A stretch of DNA of 64,000 nt. It comes from Salminus brasiliensis (lineage: Eukaryota > Chordata > Actinopteri > Characiformes > Bryconidae). The position numbers and the translations under genes were made by a program. Location: positions 34,864,234 to 34,928,233 of the forward strand of contig NC_132893.1 in NCBI RefSeq assembly GCF_030463535.1, given 5' to 3'. The notes beneath the pieces are model-generated. The model was given only the letters and a program-made list of their open reading frames with translations, ran no database searches and was not told the origin of the DNA. Below, in pieces: positions 1 through 11,077 of the stretch (its first letter is position 1; each line of letters opens with the position of its first letter).

Positions 1-1190
1 TAATAATAATAAATCTCAATAATAATAATCTCAGTAATAAATCTTGATGAATATGGTATGCAAACATTTTAATATATGTGAAATTACAAATTTTATTGAT
101 TTTGAGGAAAGTAAATGAACAGATTCTGTACAAAGACACTTTTAAGATCATTTAAATACACAATTACTGTTTGTTGACTGAATTTGTATACTGGAAATAA
201 ATAAAAAACAAAGCTCATGTACAAAGATTATTATCACAGGTTTTATTATCAGCAAACAAACTGTGCTCTAAAGTGTGTGAAAATGTACCATAATTAACCC
301 CTTGAACCCTAGTTTAATTATGCAGTTACTGATCATAATGCAGAAACTACTGTAAAGTGATTGGTAATCGTTTGATTTACTGTATTTTGAGTCCCACAGG
401 GTTCTATTTTAGGGCCTATGTAACTGATATGAATTCTGGTAGTAATGCAGCTATTAGAGTGAAGAACTGAAATATGGACTTAACTGGGTTGAAGGTTTCT
501 GAGTACGTATATATAATACAGTAATAACGGCCTGCTCCGCTGCGCCTGGGTTGCATTAAGGGTTAGTATGAGTGCCTGCTGGGTGTGGGGGTCGGAGAGA
601 TTAGCACTTTTTTGGGTAACTCCCTCCGGCTGAGATTACGTCCACCCAAAGCTCATTAGTGCAAACGTGGCTTAATGAAGGGACCGCCTTTGAGGGCCTA
701 ACGTCCCTCCGTACACTCTCATCTGCATTTGTTTGTAAATGCTTAATTAGAATAATTACCAGCTTATACCAAAACTCTGCGGATGGCTATCCGAAGTCTT
801 TAGGGCTGCGTTTGGAGTGTGAAGGGTTGTGGGGAGAGGACAGCTTGACGTAGTGGACGTAATGGTTGTGATGCACGGGCATATTTGCTCATATTATCAG
901 AGGAAATACCAGAAATGCTGTGATTACAACACAGGCTCAGCAAATTCCACCCGGTGCCCCTTCTCGGCTGATGTTTGGGGCCAGCTAGTGTACAAACGCA
1001 AGTAGTGGAGAGGAAATCTGCCTGTAACATGCATTTCCTCTTGGACATTTGCTTTGGTTCTGGACTGACGGAGGACAATAACCGACCTCGCTGCTGCCGG
1101 GGAAAAGGAAAACAGCGTGCCTTACCCAGTGCTGAAGACATTCCACATAGTCTACGAGGGGAAAACACACAGACGCTGCTTTTCAGTTGA
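1..1190. other. intergenic, no gene seen
   Basis: AT-rich sequence starting with a short TAA-rich stretch. I see no exon, transposon or long tandem repeat. The distal part may be downstream flank of the apelin receptor gene, whose likely poly(A) signal is at 1199-1204. Confidence 0.5.
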
Positions 1191-1198
1191 AGAAATGC

Positions 1199-1204
1199 TT
1201 TATT
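1199..1204 (-). terminator. aplnrb: candidate poly(A) signal of aplnrb
   Basis: On the minus strand this reads AATAAA, about 1.1 kb downstream of the aplnrb stop codon. I saw no other clear minus-strand AATAAA between here and the stop; an ATTAAA variant lies near 1465. Position is the only evidence, so the 3' UTR length is an inference. Confidence 0.3.
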
Positions 1205-1288
1205 CACAGAATATAGATAATTATTTACAGAGGACTTCATGGCAGTGACAGGCGCTTGGTCAGAAAACGAGAAACTCATGAAAATTAC

Positions 1289-1326
1289 CCACACACACAC
1301 ACACACACACACGGACACACACACAC
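1289..1326. repeat. (CA)n microsatellite
   Basis: Short CA tract with one CGGA interruption, inside the presumed 3' UTR of the apelin receptor gene. Confidence 0.8.
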
Positions 1327-2305
1327 TGCAGTATCTCATCTGTAAAAGCTGCCACCTATTAATTGGCCCGACAACATTTGTCAGTTACCATCTGTCAGTC
1401 TGATCCCCCGTCTCCTCCTGACCCCCCACCCACTCACACGCACACACCACACACTCTGAAACTCTTTAATCAAGTTGCAACACTTCTCTTCGACTGACAC
1501 CACCCCCATCTCCCTCCCCAAACACCCCCACCTCCCCAGGTTTGATCCCCAGTCCATGAAGACAATCGCTAAAAGCTAAAACAGTCAGTACGAGACATCT
1601 ACGTCTGACCAAGTGCTTAAGAAACGAAACAATAAAAAAAGTGTGGAGTAGATTCTAATGCACTCCAATTGCTCTTAATCTGTCCTCCCCCCCGGTCAGG
1701 CCACCCACCAGGCTCAGCCCAAGTCTCCAGAGTCCCCGGAGCAAGCCTGGGAAGTCCGCATGAGGTACGGCCTGCCAGCCTGACAGACAGACAGTCTGGT
1801 ATTCTGCCTCGGAACGTCTGGAGCACAGCTGTCCGCTGCGCTCTGCTCTCTGGAGGCGCTGCCAGGCACCCGGGTGCTGAAAAGCAAGGCCCATAGCCCA
1901 GAGCCCCCGGTGCCTGACTGTCCAGAAGCTATAGGCACTCTTGCACTCTTGCGTCGAGGTCCAGGGTGCAGTCAGCAGTCAATAAAAACATCTGGCACAT
2001 TGGTTCACACAGGAGAAAGCCGGTTCCTCCAGGTGTCTCAAGGTGTCCAAGATCTGTAGAGTCACCTCTAAGCCGTGAAGGCCGGAACAGAGTTTCTACA
2101 AGATCCTTGAATGAGGTCAGCCAGAGTCAAGAGTCTAGTGGTGTTTCTCCAGATGAAAAAATAGAGTTATCTTGAATTTTGTGAAGGCTTCAGCAGGGCA
2201 AAGTCAGCTGCCAGTGTCTTTCGAGAGTCTTGTGGGCGCTCCTCTCGAAAGATCTCAGGGCAGCTTCCGACTTGTCCCATAGAAAAGCCTCCACACACCC
2301 CTCTC

Positions 2306-3376
2306 TCACACCTTGGTGGCCAGCGACTGTGCCTCGGTCTTCTGCGAGGACAGGGAACTCGGCGGGCTCGCATGGAGTGCCTTCTTCAGGTTCAGCAGGC
2401 ACAGGCACTGGGAGCGGAAGCGCAGGTCGAAGAAGGCGTAGAGGAACGGGTTCAGGCAGCTGTTGACGTAGGCCAGGCAGGTTGCATAGGGGTGCGCCAG
2501 CAGCAGGAAGCTGAGCAAGGTGCAGGAGTCTGGTGCCAGGCCCAAGTAGGACAAGGCATCCATGCTTTTCACCACGTGGAAGGGCATCCAGCAGGCTGCG
2601 AAAACCACCACCAGCGTGGTGATGATCTTCAGGAGACGCCTTTTGCGCTGGTCCTCCTTGCGCAGACTGTTGAAGTGGCGCGTCACGGTGGAGCCGATGA
2701 AGCCGTAGCACACCATCATGGCCAGAAGCGGGATGATGAAGCCCAGGGCGGTGGAGGAGATGCTCAGTCCAGCGATCCAAAAGTTCTCCTGGCCAGGCTT
2801 GGTGATCACCAGGCTGAAGTCCATGGCGCAGGAGGTGCGGTTGCTTTCTTTGTCGTACAAGGTGTTGCGGAACAGCAACGTGGGAGACGCCAGGGCCCCG
2901 GATATGATCCATATGGTGGCCAGAGATGCCCTCATGTGGCCCTGGGTGCGCAGTTGAGAGCTGGTCAGCGAGTGGACGATGGCCAGGTAGCGGTCCAAGC
3001 TCAAGCAGGTGAGGCAGAAGACGCTGGCGTACATGTTGAGCAGGACAATGTAGCTGCTGATCTTGCAGAGCGCAGCGCCGAACGGCCAGTGGTACTCTAG
3101 AGCTGTGTACACGGCCCACAGCGGCAGGGTCACTACGAAGGTCAGGTCAGCCAGTGCCAGGTTGCCGATGTAGATGTCCGCAGCTCTCCTCTTGCCCTGG
3201 GCCTTCCAAACGGTGAAGATGACAATGCCGTTGCCCGAAAGGCCCAGGATGAAGATCAGCATGTAGAGCACTGGGATGAGGGAGTAGGATGGCCCCCACT
3301 CCTCGTAGTCGCACATGCTGTTGTTCGGAGCCTCGTCGTAGTCAGGTCCGTAGTAGTCGTCCATCATGTTATCCAT
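2306..3376 (-). CDS. aplnrb: apelin receptor (class A GPCR)
   Basis: This single-exon gene encodes a 356-residue seven-helix receptor for apelin and Elabela/Toddler peptides, Gi-coupled, at the plasma membrane. In fish it is needed for gastrulation movements and heart and vessel formation (family knowledge). Visible features: acidic tyrosine-rich N terminus; sequons at N18 and N179; Cys104 and Cys183 for the ECL1-ECL2 disulfide; Cys22 and Cys285 suited to the N-terminus-ECL3 disulfide; sodium-site Asp77; DRY at 128-130; CWMP at 262-265; NPFLY at 309-313; a Cys-rich segment after helix 8 suited to palmitoylation; and a C-terminal tail ending SLATKV. The length is near that of fish Aplnr. The start at 3376 gives the expected acidic N terminus; Met4 and Met5 are less likely. 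No break is visible. The b-paralogue call rests on remembered similarity in the N and C termini and is less sure than the family. Confidence 0.95.
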   Translation of the reverse strand: MDNMMDDYYGPDYDEAPNNSMCDYEEWGPSYSLIPVLYMLIFILGLSGNGIVIFTVWKAQGKRRAADIYIGNLALADLTFVVTLPLWAVYTALEYHWPFGAALCKISSYIVLLNMYASVFCLTCLSLDRYLAIVHSLTSSQLRTQGHMRASLATIWIISGALASPTLLFRNTLYDKESNRTSCAMDFSLVITKPGQENFWIAGLSISSTALGFIIPLLAMMVCYGFIGSTVTRHFNSLRKEDQRKRRLLKIITTLVVVFAACWMPFHVVKSMDALSYLGLAPDSCTLLSFLLLAHPYATCLAYVNSCLNPFLYAFFDLRFRSQCLCLLNLKKALHASPPSSLSSQKTEAQSLATKV

Positions 3377-3560
3377 GGCTCTGCTTCGATTTTTCAGATC
3401 CTTACAAAAGTTTCAGCTCTGAAGTTCTCAAAGTTCTCAAATCAGCTTTATCCAGTACGAAGCACTGCGAGACAGACAGGCAGGCAGGCAGACAGTCAGT
3501 CAGTCCGACAGACAGACAGACAGCAGAGACTGTGTTCTCAGAGAGGAGTCTAAGTGTGAA
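3377..3560 (-). other. aplnrb: presumed 5' UTR of aplnrb with CAGA repeats
   Basis: The stretch between the start codon and the TATA-like box carries an impure CAGA/CAGG tetranucleotide run at about 3470-3523 (plus-strand reading). It would be TCTG/CCTG-rich in the transcript leader. No upstream exon is needed, since the coding exon is complete. Confidence 0.4.
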
Positions 3561-3584
3561 TGCCCTGTGAGACACACACTCTGC

Positions 3585-3595
3585 CTTTTTAAAGG
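3585..3595 (-). promoter_or_regulatory. aplnrb: TATA-like box upstream of aplnrb
   Basis: The minus strand reads CCTTTAAAAAGG here, about 210 bases before the start codon. If used, transcription would start near 3555-3560. This is inferred from motif and spacing only. Confidence 0.35.
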
Positions 3596-3599
3596 CCAG

Positions 3600-4046
3600 A
3601 AGCCCCACACCCCTCTAACACCTCCCACCACCACCCCCCCCTCCAGACAATCCTCCACTCCCCTTACGCCCTCCCCCCTCCTCCTCCTCCCACTCAGACT
3701 CACACAGCCTGGTTTCCCTCCTCTCTCCACCAGTCTGTGCACAAGAGCAGAACCTGCATCTTTACTAAATAAAGGATCAGATACAGAGCTACACATTCAC
3801 CCACCACAGGCTAACGAGGATTACCCCTGGAGGAAGAACAGGACAGCAACACTTTTCTACAGATACTGTTTTACAGAAATATAGAAACAAACAAACAAAC
3901 AAACAAATAAATAAATAAATAAATGCTTTATTTAAATATTCCTTAAATGTCTTCTTATACACTCATGTGTCCATATATCATTGCTGCCTGGAGGAAAGTA
4001 CATTTACAGGAGAAACAAAACAGATGAGGTCGTCAAAAAGGACATA
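3600..4046. other. C-rich then A-rich flank upstream of aplnrb
   Basis: Positions 3600-3730 are strongly pyrimidine-rich on the plus strand. Positions 3886-3924 are a short (CAAA)n/(TAAA)n run. I see no gene. Confidence 0.5.
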
Positions 4047-4047
4047 A

Positions 4048-4111
<64 letters not shown>
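4047..4111. repeat. (CA)n microsatellite
   Basis: About 64 bases of CA with one CAAACA interruption near the start. Confidence 0.9.
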
Positions 4112-4738
4112 TCATTAAAAAGTAGTGGTTTTACAGTGGTTCCTGAAAACTCTCCAAAAACATTTTCGTAGCTCTCCTCATGTCTGTTTGTATATATAGA
4201 TTTACAGTTTACATGACAACAGTTTCTACAGAGACAGTCATTATATATATTTATATATATTACATATGTATATATATATAGTTATAGTTATATAGTTATA
4301 TATTTAGATATATATGTACTTCATCATGTTGACATTCCCAATCTGTTCCCTTTCTGCTGTGAAGTTAGGCGTTTTTTCTATTCATTGATCACATATATAC
4401 TAAATATGAATAGTTTAATTTATTCATGATTAAGGAGTTTAATTGACATATGCACAGTAAACAGTCAGTTACACTTTACAATGAAATTCCTACTTCGCTC
4501 ATCCTCCACTAACACACAAGCTTTTAAGAAATTAGAAAATACATAATACATAATGTTATGTTTTATATTAATGAGTAATTATTATAGTCATAGTTTATAT
4601 AATATAATAAGTTATATACACACTGTGATTCATTAAAAAGCTTAGGGAAAAGCAGTAAGTGTTTATCTCTTCAGTAAAACACTAATATTACAATGAACAC
4701 TAATAATATTTCTTCAGAAAGTCATGGTTTATTATCTC

Positions 4739-4739
<1 letters not shown>
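4112..4739. other. AT-rich intergenic, no gene seen
   Basis: Very AT-rich, with TATATA-type runs around 4240-4310. No coding or transposon signal recognised. Confidence 0.5.
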
Positions 4740-4740
<1 letters not shown>

Positions 4741-4798
<58 letters not shown>

Positions 4799-4806
4799 TA
4801 CATACA
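4741..4806. repeat. (CA)n then (CATA)n microsatellite
   Basis: About 54 bases of CA grading into three CATA units and then a poly-T stretch. Confidence 0.9.
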
Positions 4807-5078
4807 GTTTATACTTTTTTTTTTTTACTTCCCCAATATTTGACATCCCCTGTTTTCCTGTAGTGTTTTTTCTTATTCATTGATACATATATTATATATT
4901 AATAGCACTAATAGTAAACAGGCAGTTCCACTGAGATTCCTAATGTACTAAAAAACACTACACAATATAACATATAGACATAACTAAAGTAAAAGAAATC
5001 TATAATATATCTTTTTTTTAATAATCTATAATAAAAATAACATTATATTATGTGTTATAGTATTTATGTATTATTATT

Positions 5079-5140
5079 ATTATTATTATTATTATGATGA
5101 TGCTTGTTATTATTGTTGTTGTTGTTTTTGTTGTTGTTGT
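5079..5140. repeat. (ATT)n and (TTG)n microsatellites
   Basis: An ATT run at about 5079-5097 is followed by GATGATG and a TTG run at about 5111-5140. Confidence 0.75.
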
Positions 5141-5770
5141 CTTATATTATGTCTTATGTTATATACACACTGTGATTAATTACCACCCGGAATTAAATGA
5201 ATCATAAATACATATAAATCCACTATACATCTACTTGTATTCTAATATAATAACTGCAGGTTGTTTTTCTCTGGAACATGGTGAGTATCTAGATCCAGTT
5301 TCTGTCGTTACAAAGTGTTCTAAGGAACATTAGAACAAGTTGAGACTCGTGAGTTTAGCTCTATAGAACTGCACTGAAACTGTCCCAGGCTGAGGAACCT
5401 GTGAATGGCCCATTCACACACACACTTCTCACTTCTCCATTTCCATAAACCTGGACACTGCTCCACAGGCCAGTGTCATACCTGTCTGTACAAGCCCACA
5501 GAGCCCAGCAGCAGTTCCTAATGAGCTCAGTCCACTCATGCTAAAACATCTCCCTCAGATTGAACCCCACAGCTCAGAGAGCTGAACCAGGGCTCAGAGG
5601 AAACGGAGCTCAGCTGAGCTGCTTTACATACAGGAAAGAAAAAAGAGAAGCGGTGATCAAGTACTGACCATTCCCCCTGGGATCAGAGGAAACAGAGCTC
5701 TGGATCAGGAATGTTTTACTGGAAGACATAATGAATAATTAAAGAGGAACAAGTGAAAAACAGAGAGCCA
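5141..5770. other. intergenic, no gene seen
   Basis: Unique-looking sequence with two similar phrases (GATCAGAGGAAACAGAGCT-type) at about 5590 and 5680. I recognise no gene or element. Confidence 0.4.
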
Positions 5771-5774
5771 AGGG

Positions 5775-5799
5775 ACAGACAGACAGACAGACAACGCTT

Positions 5800-5849
<50 letters not shown>

Positions 5850-5861
5850 ACATACATATAT

Positions 5862-5908
<47 letters not shown>

Positions 5909-5941
5909 AAGACAGAAAGACAGGCAGACAAAAAGACAGGC

Positions 5942-5976
<35 letters not shown>

Positions 5977-6365
5977 AAGACAGGCAGATAGATAGACAGG
6001 CAGATAGACATACAGACAGATAGATAGACAGACAGACAGACAGAAAGACAGACAGATAGATAGACAGATAGACAGACAGACAGAAAGACAGACAGATAGA
6101 TAGACAGATAGACAGACAGACAGAAAGACAGGCAGAAAGACAGGCAGATAGATAGACAGGCAGATAGATAGACAGGCAGATAGACATACAGACAGATAGA
6201 TAGACAGACAGACAGAAAGACAGACAGATAGATAGACAGACAGATAGATAGACAGACAGACAGAAAGACAGGCAGAAAGACAGGCAGATAGACATACAGA
6301 CAGATAGATAGACAGACAGACAGAAAGACAGACAGATAGATAGACAGATAGATAGACAGATAGAC

Positions 6366-6396
<31 letters not shown>

Positions 6397-6525
6397 AAGA
6401 CAGGCAGATAGACAGACAGACAGAAAGACAGGCAGATAGATAGACAGGCAGACAGACAGAAAGACAGACAGATAGATAGACAGATAGATAGATAGACAGA
6501 TAGATAGACAGACAGGTAGATAAAC
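5775..6525. repeat. GATA/GACA compound satellite block (Bkm-type)
   Basis: A 750-bp block begins with a GACA run, passes through 43 bases of CA (5801-5843), then TATA/GATA, and continues to about 6525 as interspersed GATA, GACA, GAAA and GGCA tetranucleotides. Higher-order units of about 30-60 bases recur. The long Leu/Ser/Cys reading frames on the minus strand are products of the tetranucleotide period and are not genes. GATA/GACA (Bkm) repeats are known to accumulate on sex chromosomes of some vertebrates, including fish. That is context, not proof. Confidence 0.95.
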
Positions 6526-6915
6526 TTAGATACATAATTGGAATCAACAGCTGGATCTATTAATATTTATAGGCAATACAGAATAATAAAATTGTTTACC
6601 AAAATGTTTATTTTTTTATTTACTCTTTATTGTTTATTGAGTGAAAACATTTATGAAGAAACAAACAAACAAATAAACTAGAAAAATAAAAGCAATCTGG
6701 TTGCAGATACACACACGCTTAAAAAGCAAATAGTTCTATTGCAATATAATAAACCCACAGCAAGTCCTGACTACAAATCACCACTCTCCCGTGAAAACCA
6801 CAGATCTCCAAAACCGTGACAGTCTCAGGAGAAGGCAATCATGTTCTTCATTTTGAGCAGAAGTTAATGTAAATAAAGAGTTTAGCCCGAGAACATTTGG
6901 TCTAATTCAGTCTGC
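6526..6915. other. intergenic, no gene seen
   Basis: AT-rich sequence between two tandem arrays. Nothing recognised. Confidence 0.4.
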
Positions 6916-6920
6916 TCATC

Positions 6921-7180
6921 CAGAAGTATTCACAGTGTTCAGAAGTATTCACACAGTGTTCAGAAGTATTCACACAGTGTTCAGAAGTATTCACAGTGTT
7001 CAGAAGTATTCACAGTGTTCAGAAGTATTCACACAGTGTTCAGAAGTATTCACAGTGTTCAGAAGTATTCACAGTGTTCAGAAGTATTCACACAGTGTTC
7101 AGAAGTATTCACACAGTGTTCAGAAGTATTCACAGTGTTCAGAAGTATTCACACAGTGTTCAGAAGTATTCACAGTGTTC
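6921..7180. repeat. 19/21-bp minisatellite
   Basis: About 13 units of CAGTGTTCAGAAGTATTCA, some with an extra CA, so the period alternates between 19 and 21. The mixed period opens short reading frames rich in FRSIH/QKYS; these are not coding. Confidence 0.95.
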
Positions 7181-7301
7181 TCAAACTATGGAGAAAACTA
7201 AAAACAGACCAAAGTGGAGATACATGCTTTTCATTGGACAGCAGCAATTGGGGCTGTGCTCAGTGACTTTACTCTAAAGATCACCCAGGATATTGATGAC
7301 T

Positions 7302-7311
7302 ATGTGTGTTT

Positions 7312-7343
<32 letters not shown>
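7302..7343. repeat. (TG)n microsatellite
   Basis: About 40 bases of TG with TTTG interruptions. Confidence 0.85.
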
Positions 7344-9500
7344 CCTCTTGTCCTCGGTGGTCCACACCCAGCCGGTCTGTTTCTGTTGGCCTCCACTGTG
7401 TGATATAGGACTCAGTACAGCGTCCAGTCAGACAGTTCATATCATCACACAGGGCAGAATACACACCCGACCTGAACTCTAGGACATCCTTCAGCAGAGT
7501 GTGTGTGAGATAGCATCACAGTGTGACGTGCTCCATAGGTGCACCAGGACCCCACGGTGCATTCATTAAGGCAGAGGAGAGAGGTGAGAGGCTGGGGGGA
7601 TATGATGTATTTTGGGTGGATCTTTAAGGGAGTGAAAGGAACAGAGGTCAGATCTGGTTCTGGGACGTCTGGTCTGGGATAATAGAAAATTCACAAAGTG
7701 GGTATGATCACAGGTCAGATTGTTTATATGCTTTTATTTGGACAGACAGTGTGTTCTAAACAGATACAGACACCAATAGGGGGCGCCCTATTAAGTGTAG
7801 GTACTGTTTAGCTCAAAGTTTGTGATCAGTAGTGTAGTATATTTTAACGCCACCCCAGATATACCAACCTACCTTCCTCTCCTGACCTGATCTGGAGCTC
7901 ATGGCCTCAGTAAATACACTAGCAGAGCTGACTAGCTTATGGATCCACATGAGTTCCAGATCAGCAGAATCTATGAGGGGACGTTTCAGTAAAGTATTCG
8001 GACGTAGCCGTCCGCCAGCGGTTTTCTCCAGTAGCCTGACCTAAACACTGCCTCACTGACCTTCAACAAAGAGCTACACCCTTAACAAAAGTGCTTTAGT
8101 AACACTAATGGTTCTATGTGGAACCACGCCATCTCAAAAAATTTACTTTACTACTTTTGTAGATGGTTCATTGCAGAACATTTGAAAAAATGGTTCTATT
8201 TAAACATTATATAAACAAAAAGGTTGAAGAGCCCCTTTTCTGTAGTATATAACCTTTTTTTTTGCATATGATGTATACAAACTGACCCCAATACAATAAA
8301 GGAGGTCACACACACACATCTGCTCTTATTAACATATTTACTGACTGAGACACAAAATCTTCTCCTGTCACTTTCCAGCACAGCCCCCCCCCCCACTCCA
8401 TGTGGCCCATCCAGACCACCTGCTGAGCATAGGGCAGCAGATCTCAGCTGGGGTCTCCAATAAATGCATAATTAAATAAGAGCATGGATGTTCAGAGTGC
8501 ATCTACAGGACAGCATAACCCGGCCGACCCTGAGGCAGATCTGCTCTTCCTGACAACTGGTCAGGAAAGTCAGGTTGATGGTAACTGATAATCTTCCCAG
8601 ATTATCCCGTAGTGTTTGGTGTCTATAATTCCATCTTTAGTCCTCTGATCTTCTCCCAAAGCAGTCGGGCCGCTCAAATCTTGAATCATAAATATGAAGC
8701 ATGTTGAATATTCATGACTCAGTAACCTGTAGGGTGGGGTGGACGGCAAGTTAAAAGCGTGCCGGTTTAAAGGCATGGTTCTTGTCTTTTTCTGAGCACC
8801 CACAGCACTCACCACTAGCATAGCAATGGTTTCACATTGGTTAATGGTCATCCGCCATGTTTGTTTACATCCATTTTGCGAAAAAAACTCCCACCTGCTC
8901 TCGCGCTGTAACAGTTCGTGAGAAACTCCTGCAAGGTTTTGCGGATCGGAGCTGATGGTTGGGAATGCATAGTCTAAAAGTGTGTGGTGTTTCATTCAGT
9001 GTAGGAATGGATGGCTAGTGGTTAGGACTACAAATCCTGTAAAGTGGCCCAGACATAATGTGGACCTTAGATTTAGGCCACTCCCACTTCTGGTTTGAAT
9101 ACAAATACAGATGTAGATTATTATAGAGATATTTAATGCACCTAACAGTTATAAATAGAGATAAAGGCAGTGGTTTTGTGCTACACCCCAGATAGATACT
9201 GAATATTTACAAATAGCTACTAAATAAAAGGTCTGCAATAGTAGGCCTTAAAGCCTAGAGGAGCATGGACTGGATTGATCACTGACCCCAGATTCAGTAG
9301 ATCAGCAACGGTCTACATCGTAGCCTATGCACATGTTCAACACCGCTGTGAGCGTGGGTGTGTCTGCATCACTCTGCAATTACGCCACCGATACACTAGT
9401 TGACGATGGGGTTTCAGTGCCGCTATGTTGACTTCCTTGGCGTACTACAAAACGATGGCGGCTGAAATCTTGGAGTTGGTGCAGATAGCTGATAAACTAC
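7344..9500. other. 2.1 kb without recognised gene
   Basis: Unique-looking sequence. The longest frame (8570-8995, minus) has no domain I recognise and no splice context. A poly-C run sits at about 8386-8395. No transposon recognised. Confidence 0.4.
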
Positions 9501-9504
9501 AGTT

Positions 9505-9640
9505 CTATCCATACATCCATCTTCTTATCCACTTCTTCCTGGTCAGGGTCAAGGTTGGTCCAGAACCTACCTGGAATCACTGGGCACCAGGCAGGATAGG
9601 ACCGAGCCCTGGACAGGGCTCCAGTCGACACAGTTTACTT
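9505..9640 (+). repeat. fragment of a common teleost interspersed repeat
   Basis: The phrases CCATCCATCTTCTTATCCAC, GGTCAGGGTCAAGG and CACTGGGCACCAGGCAGGA followed by CCTGGACAGGG match, from memory, a repeat scattered through many fish genomes. I cannot name its class. It is truncated on both sides. Confidence 0.4.
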
Positions 9641-10070
9641 AAATATCTGCATCACATAAAGAACATCCGAGAAGAGAGAAGGCCTCCGAGGAGATGGTCC
9701 GTATATCTGACTGAATTTCAATTGGAGAAAGTGGAAATATGAGACCAACCAACCAACTGGACCAATCACAGTTGTTGCAGTCTGTGCCACCATGACATGT
9801 AGTCACATTTTTGGAGAGGTGTGGATCTCCAGGTGTAGATTCGGCCCAAAGTCTTCACTCATGGTGTAAAATAGAATGGATAGACCCTCAAACATTAAAG
9901 CTAACACTGGAACTACATTATTACCCATTGTGTGGTCGTATTCAGCTCTCAGACTGGAGTGATACCTCGCACTGTGCTGCGGTGAAAGGGGGTCCGGTTC
10001 CTCCAGCGTTCGGAGCTCTGTGGAGAGGGTTAGGTCTGTGTTCCTAGACTAAAGGAAGTGCCTTCATGTT
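9641..10070. other. intergenic, no gene seen
   Basis: No gene, transposon or tandem repeat recognised. Confidence 0.35.
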
Positions 10071-10074
10071 CCAA

Positions 10075-10225
10075 ACCACACGCATCTGAGGGCATGAAGT
10101 CTGGAGGAGTTTTGAGAAATGGGTCGTTATCATAGATGGTATTGGTGACAGTTGAAGTCCAGCGTTTGTTAGCAGAGTTAGCCTAGCATCTCCTGTTGTA
10201 AACTAAAGAAGCACATCTGGGGTCG
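10075..10225 (-). repeat. dispersed repeat, family D copy 1
   Basis: Shares, in reverse orientation, phrases with 33140-33230 and 61060-61290: GACAGT..AGTCCAGCGTTTGTTAGCA, the CTAGCATCTCCTGTTG core and AAGAAGCACATCTG. Three related copies in 64 kb mark an interspersed repeat of unknown class. Confidence 0.5.
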
Positions 10226-10346
10226 GAGGTCAATCGTGTTAGATTGGACTGAGTCCGACTCAAAGTACTGCAGTCAGACTTACTGCAAGTATTGTTTCTC
10301 TCCCTGTCTCTGAAGTCTGAATGCTGCCTTTGAAAAAAGTAGCACT

Positions 10347-10349
<3 letters not shown>

Positions 10350-10394
<45 letters not shown>
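10350..10394. repeat. (GT)n microsatellite
   Basis: About 42 bases of GT. Confidence 0.9.
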
Positions 10395-10395
<1 letters not shown>

Positions 10396-10513
10396 CAGGC
10401 GGGACCTTTCACTCAGCGCTCTGACCCATCTATCAGCACAAACACGGTCAGTGGCGCCAAGGCCCTGACCCGCACAGACACAACTATCCTCCATCAACAC
10501 ACATTCTCTTCTG

Positions 10514-10514
<1 letters not shown>

Positions 10515-10554
<40 letters not shown>

Positions 10555-10560
10555 CACTCA

Positions 10561-10592
<32 letters not shown>
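10515..10592. repeat. (CT)n and (CA)n microsatellite pair
   Basis: CT at 10515-10551, a short CGCTCACTCACT bridge, then CA at 10566-10592. Confidence 0.9.
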
Positions 10593-10596
<4 letters not shown>

Positions 10597-11077
10597 CACA
10601 CACAGATGCACATACTGTAAAACACTTAAATGTGAAATTGCAGTAAATGACTATGGCTACTAGCTGTATTTGTTTCATAGTAATTTACTGTTTAATATTA
10701 ACAGTAAATAATCATACAATTCACAGCCAATCAGAGCGCAGGATTACTGATATACCTGCATTTTGCAGCATGCTTACAGTAATATACAGTCAAGTCTATT
10801 GGTTTTAATACAAAAACTCAATGGTCATTCATTTGAATGGCCCAAAAGTGTGTGGACAAAGTCTTACAGGCTAAATATACTGCTGTACTATTGATGCAAG
10901 CATTAGTTAGCTAAACTGAACAGTGTTTAGCCTAGCCTGACTAATGCCAGGTTAGCACTACACAATTTTAGCCTCGATTATTGAGACGCCGCCTCGACAA
11001 GCATCCAGCAGGTTTAATATCTGGACCTGTTGGGAACTCTAGTGTGAAAAGTGCAAAAGGTTCGGCCACAAGAGCGC

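Noticed and set aside
2190..3119. Long minus and plus frames overlapping the apelin receptor
   Set aside because: They are other-frame shadows of the receptor coding sequence, with no domain of their own.
5705..6547. 280-residue Leu/Ser/Cys-rich minus-strand frame
   Set aside because: Produced by translating GATA/GACA tetranucleotides. No unique sequence or domain.
6921..7180. CRISPR-like regular repeats
   Set aside because: Units are contiguous with no unique spacers, in an animal genome. These are minisatellites, as are the other arrays.
8570..8995. 141-residue minus-strand frame
   Set aside because: No recognisable domain or conserved motif; composition looks like chance.
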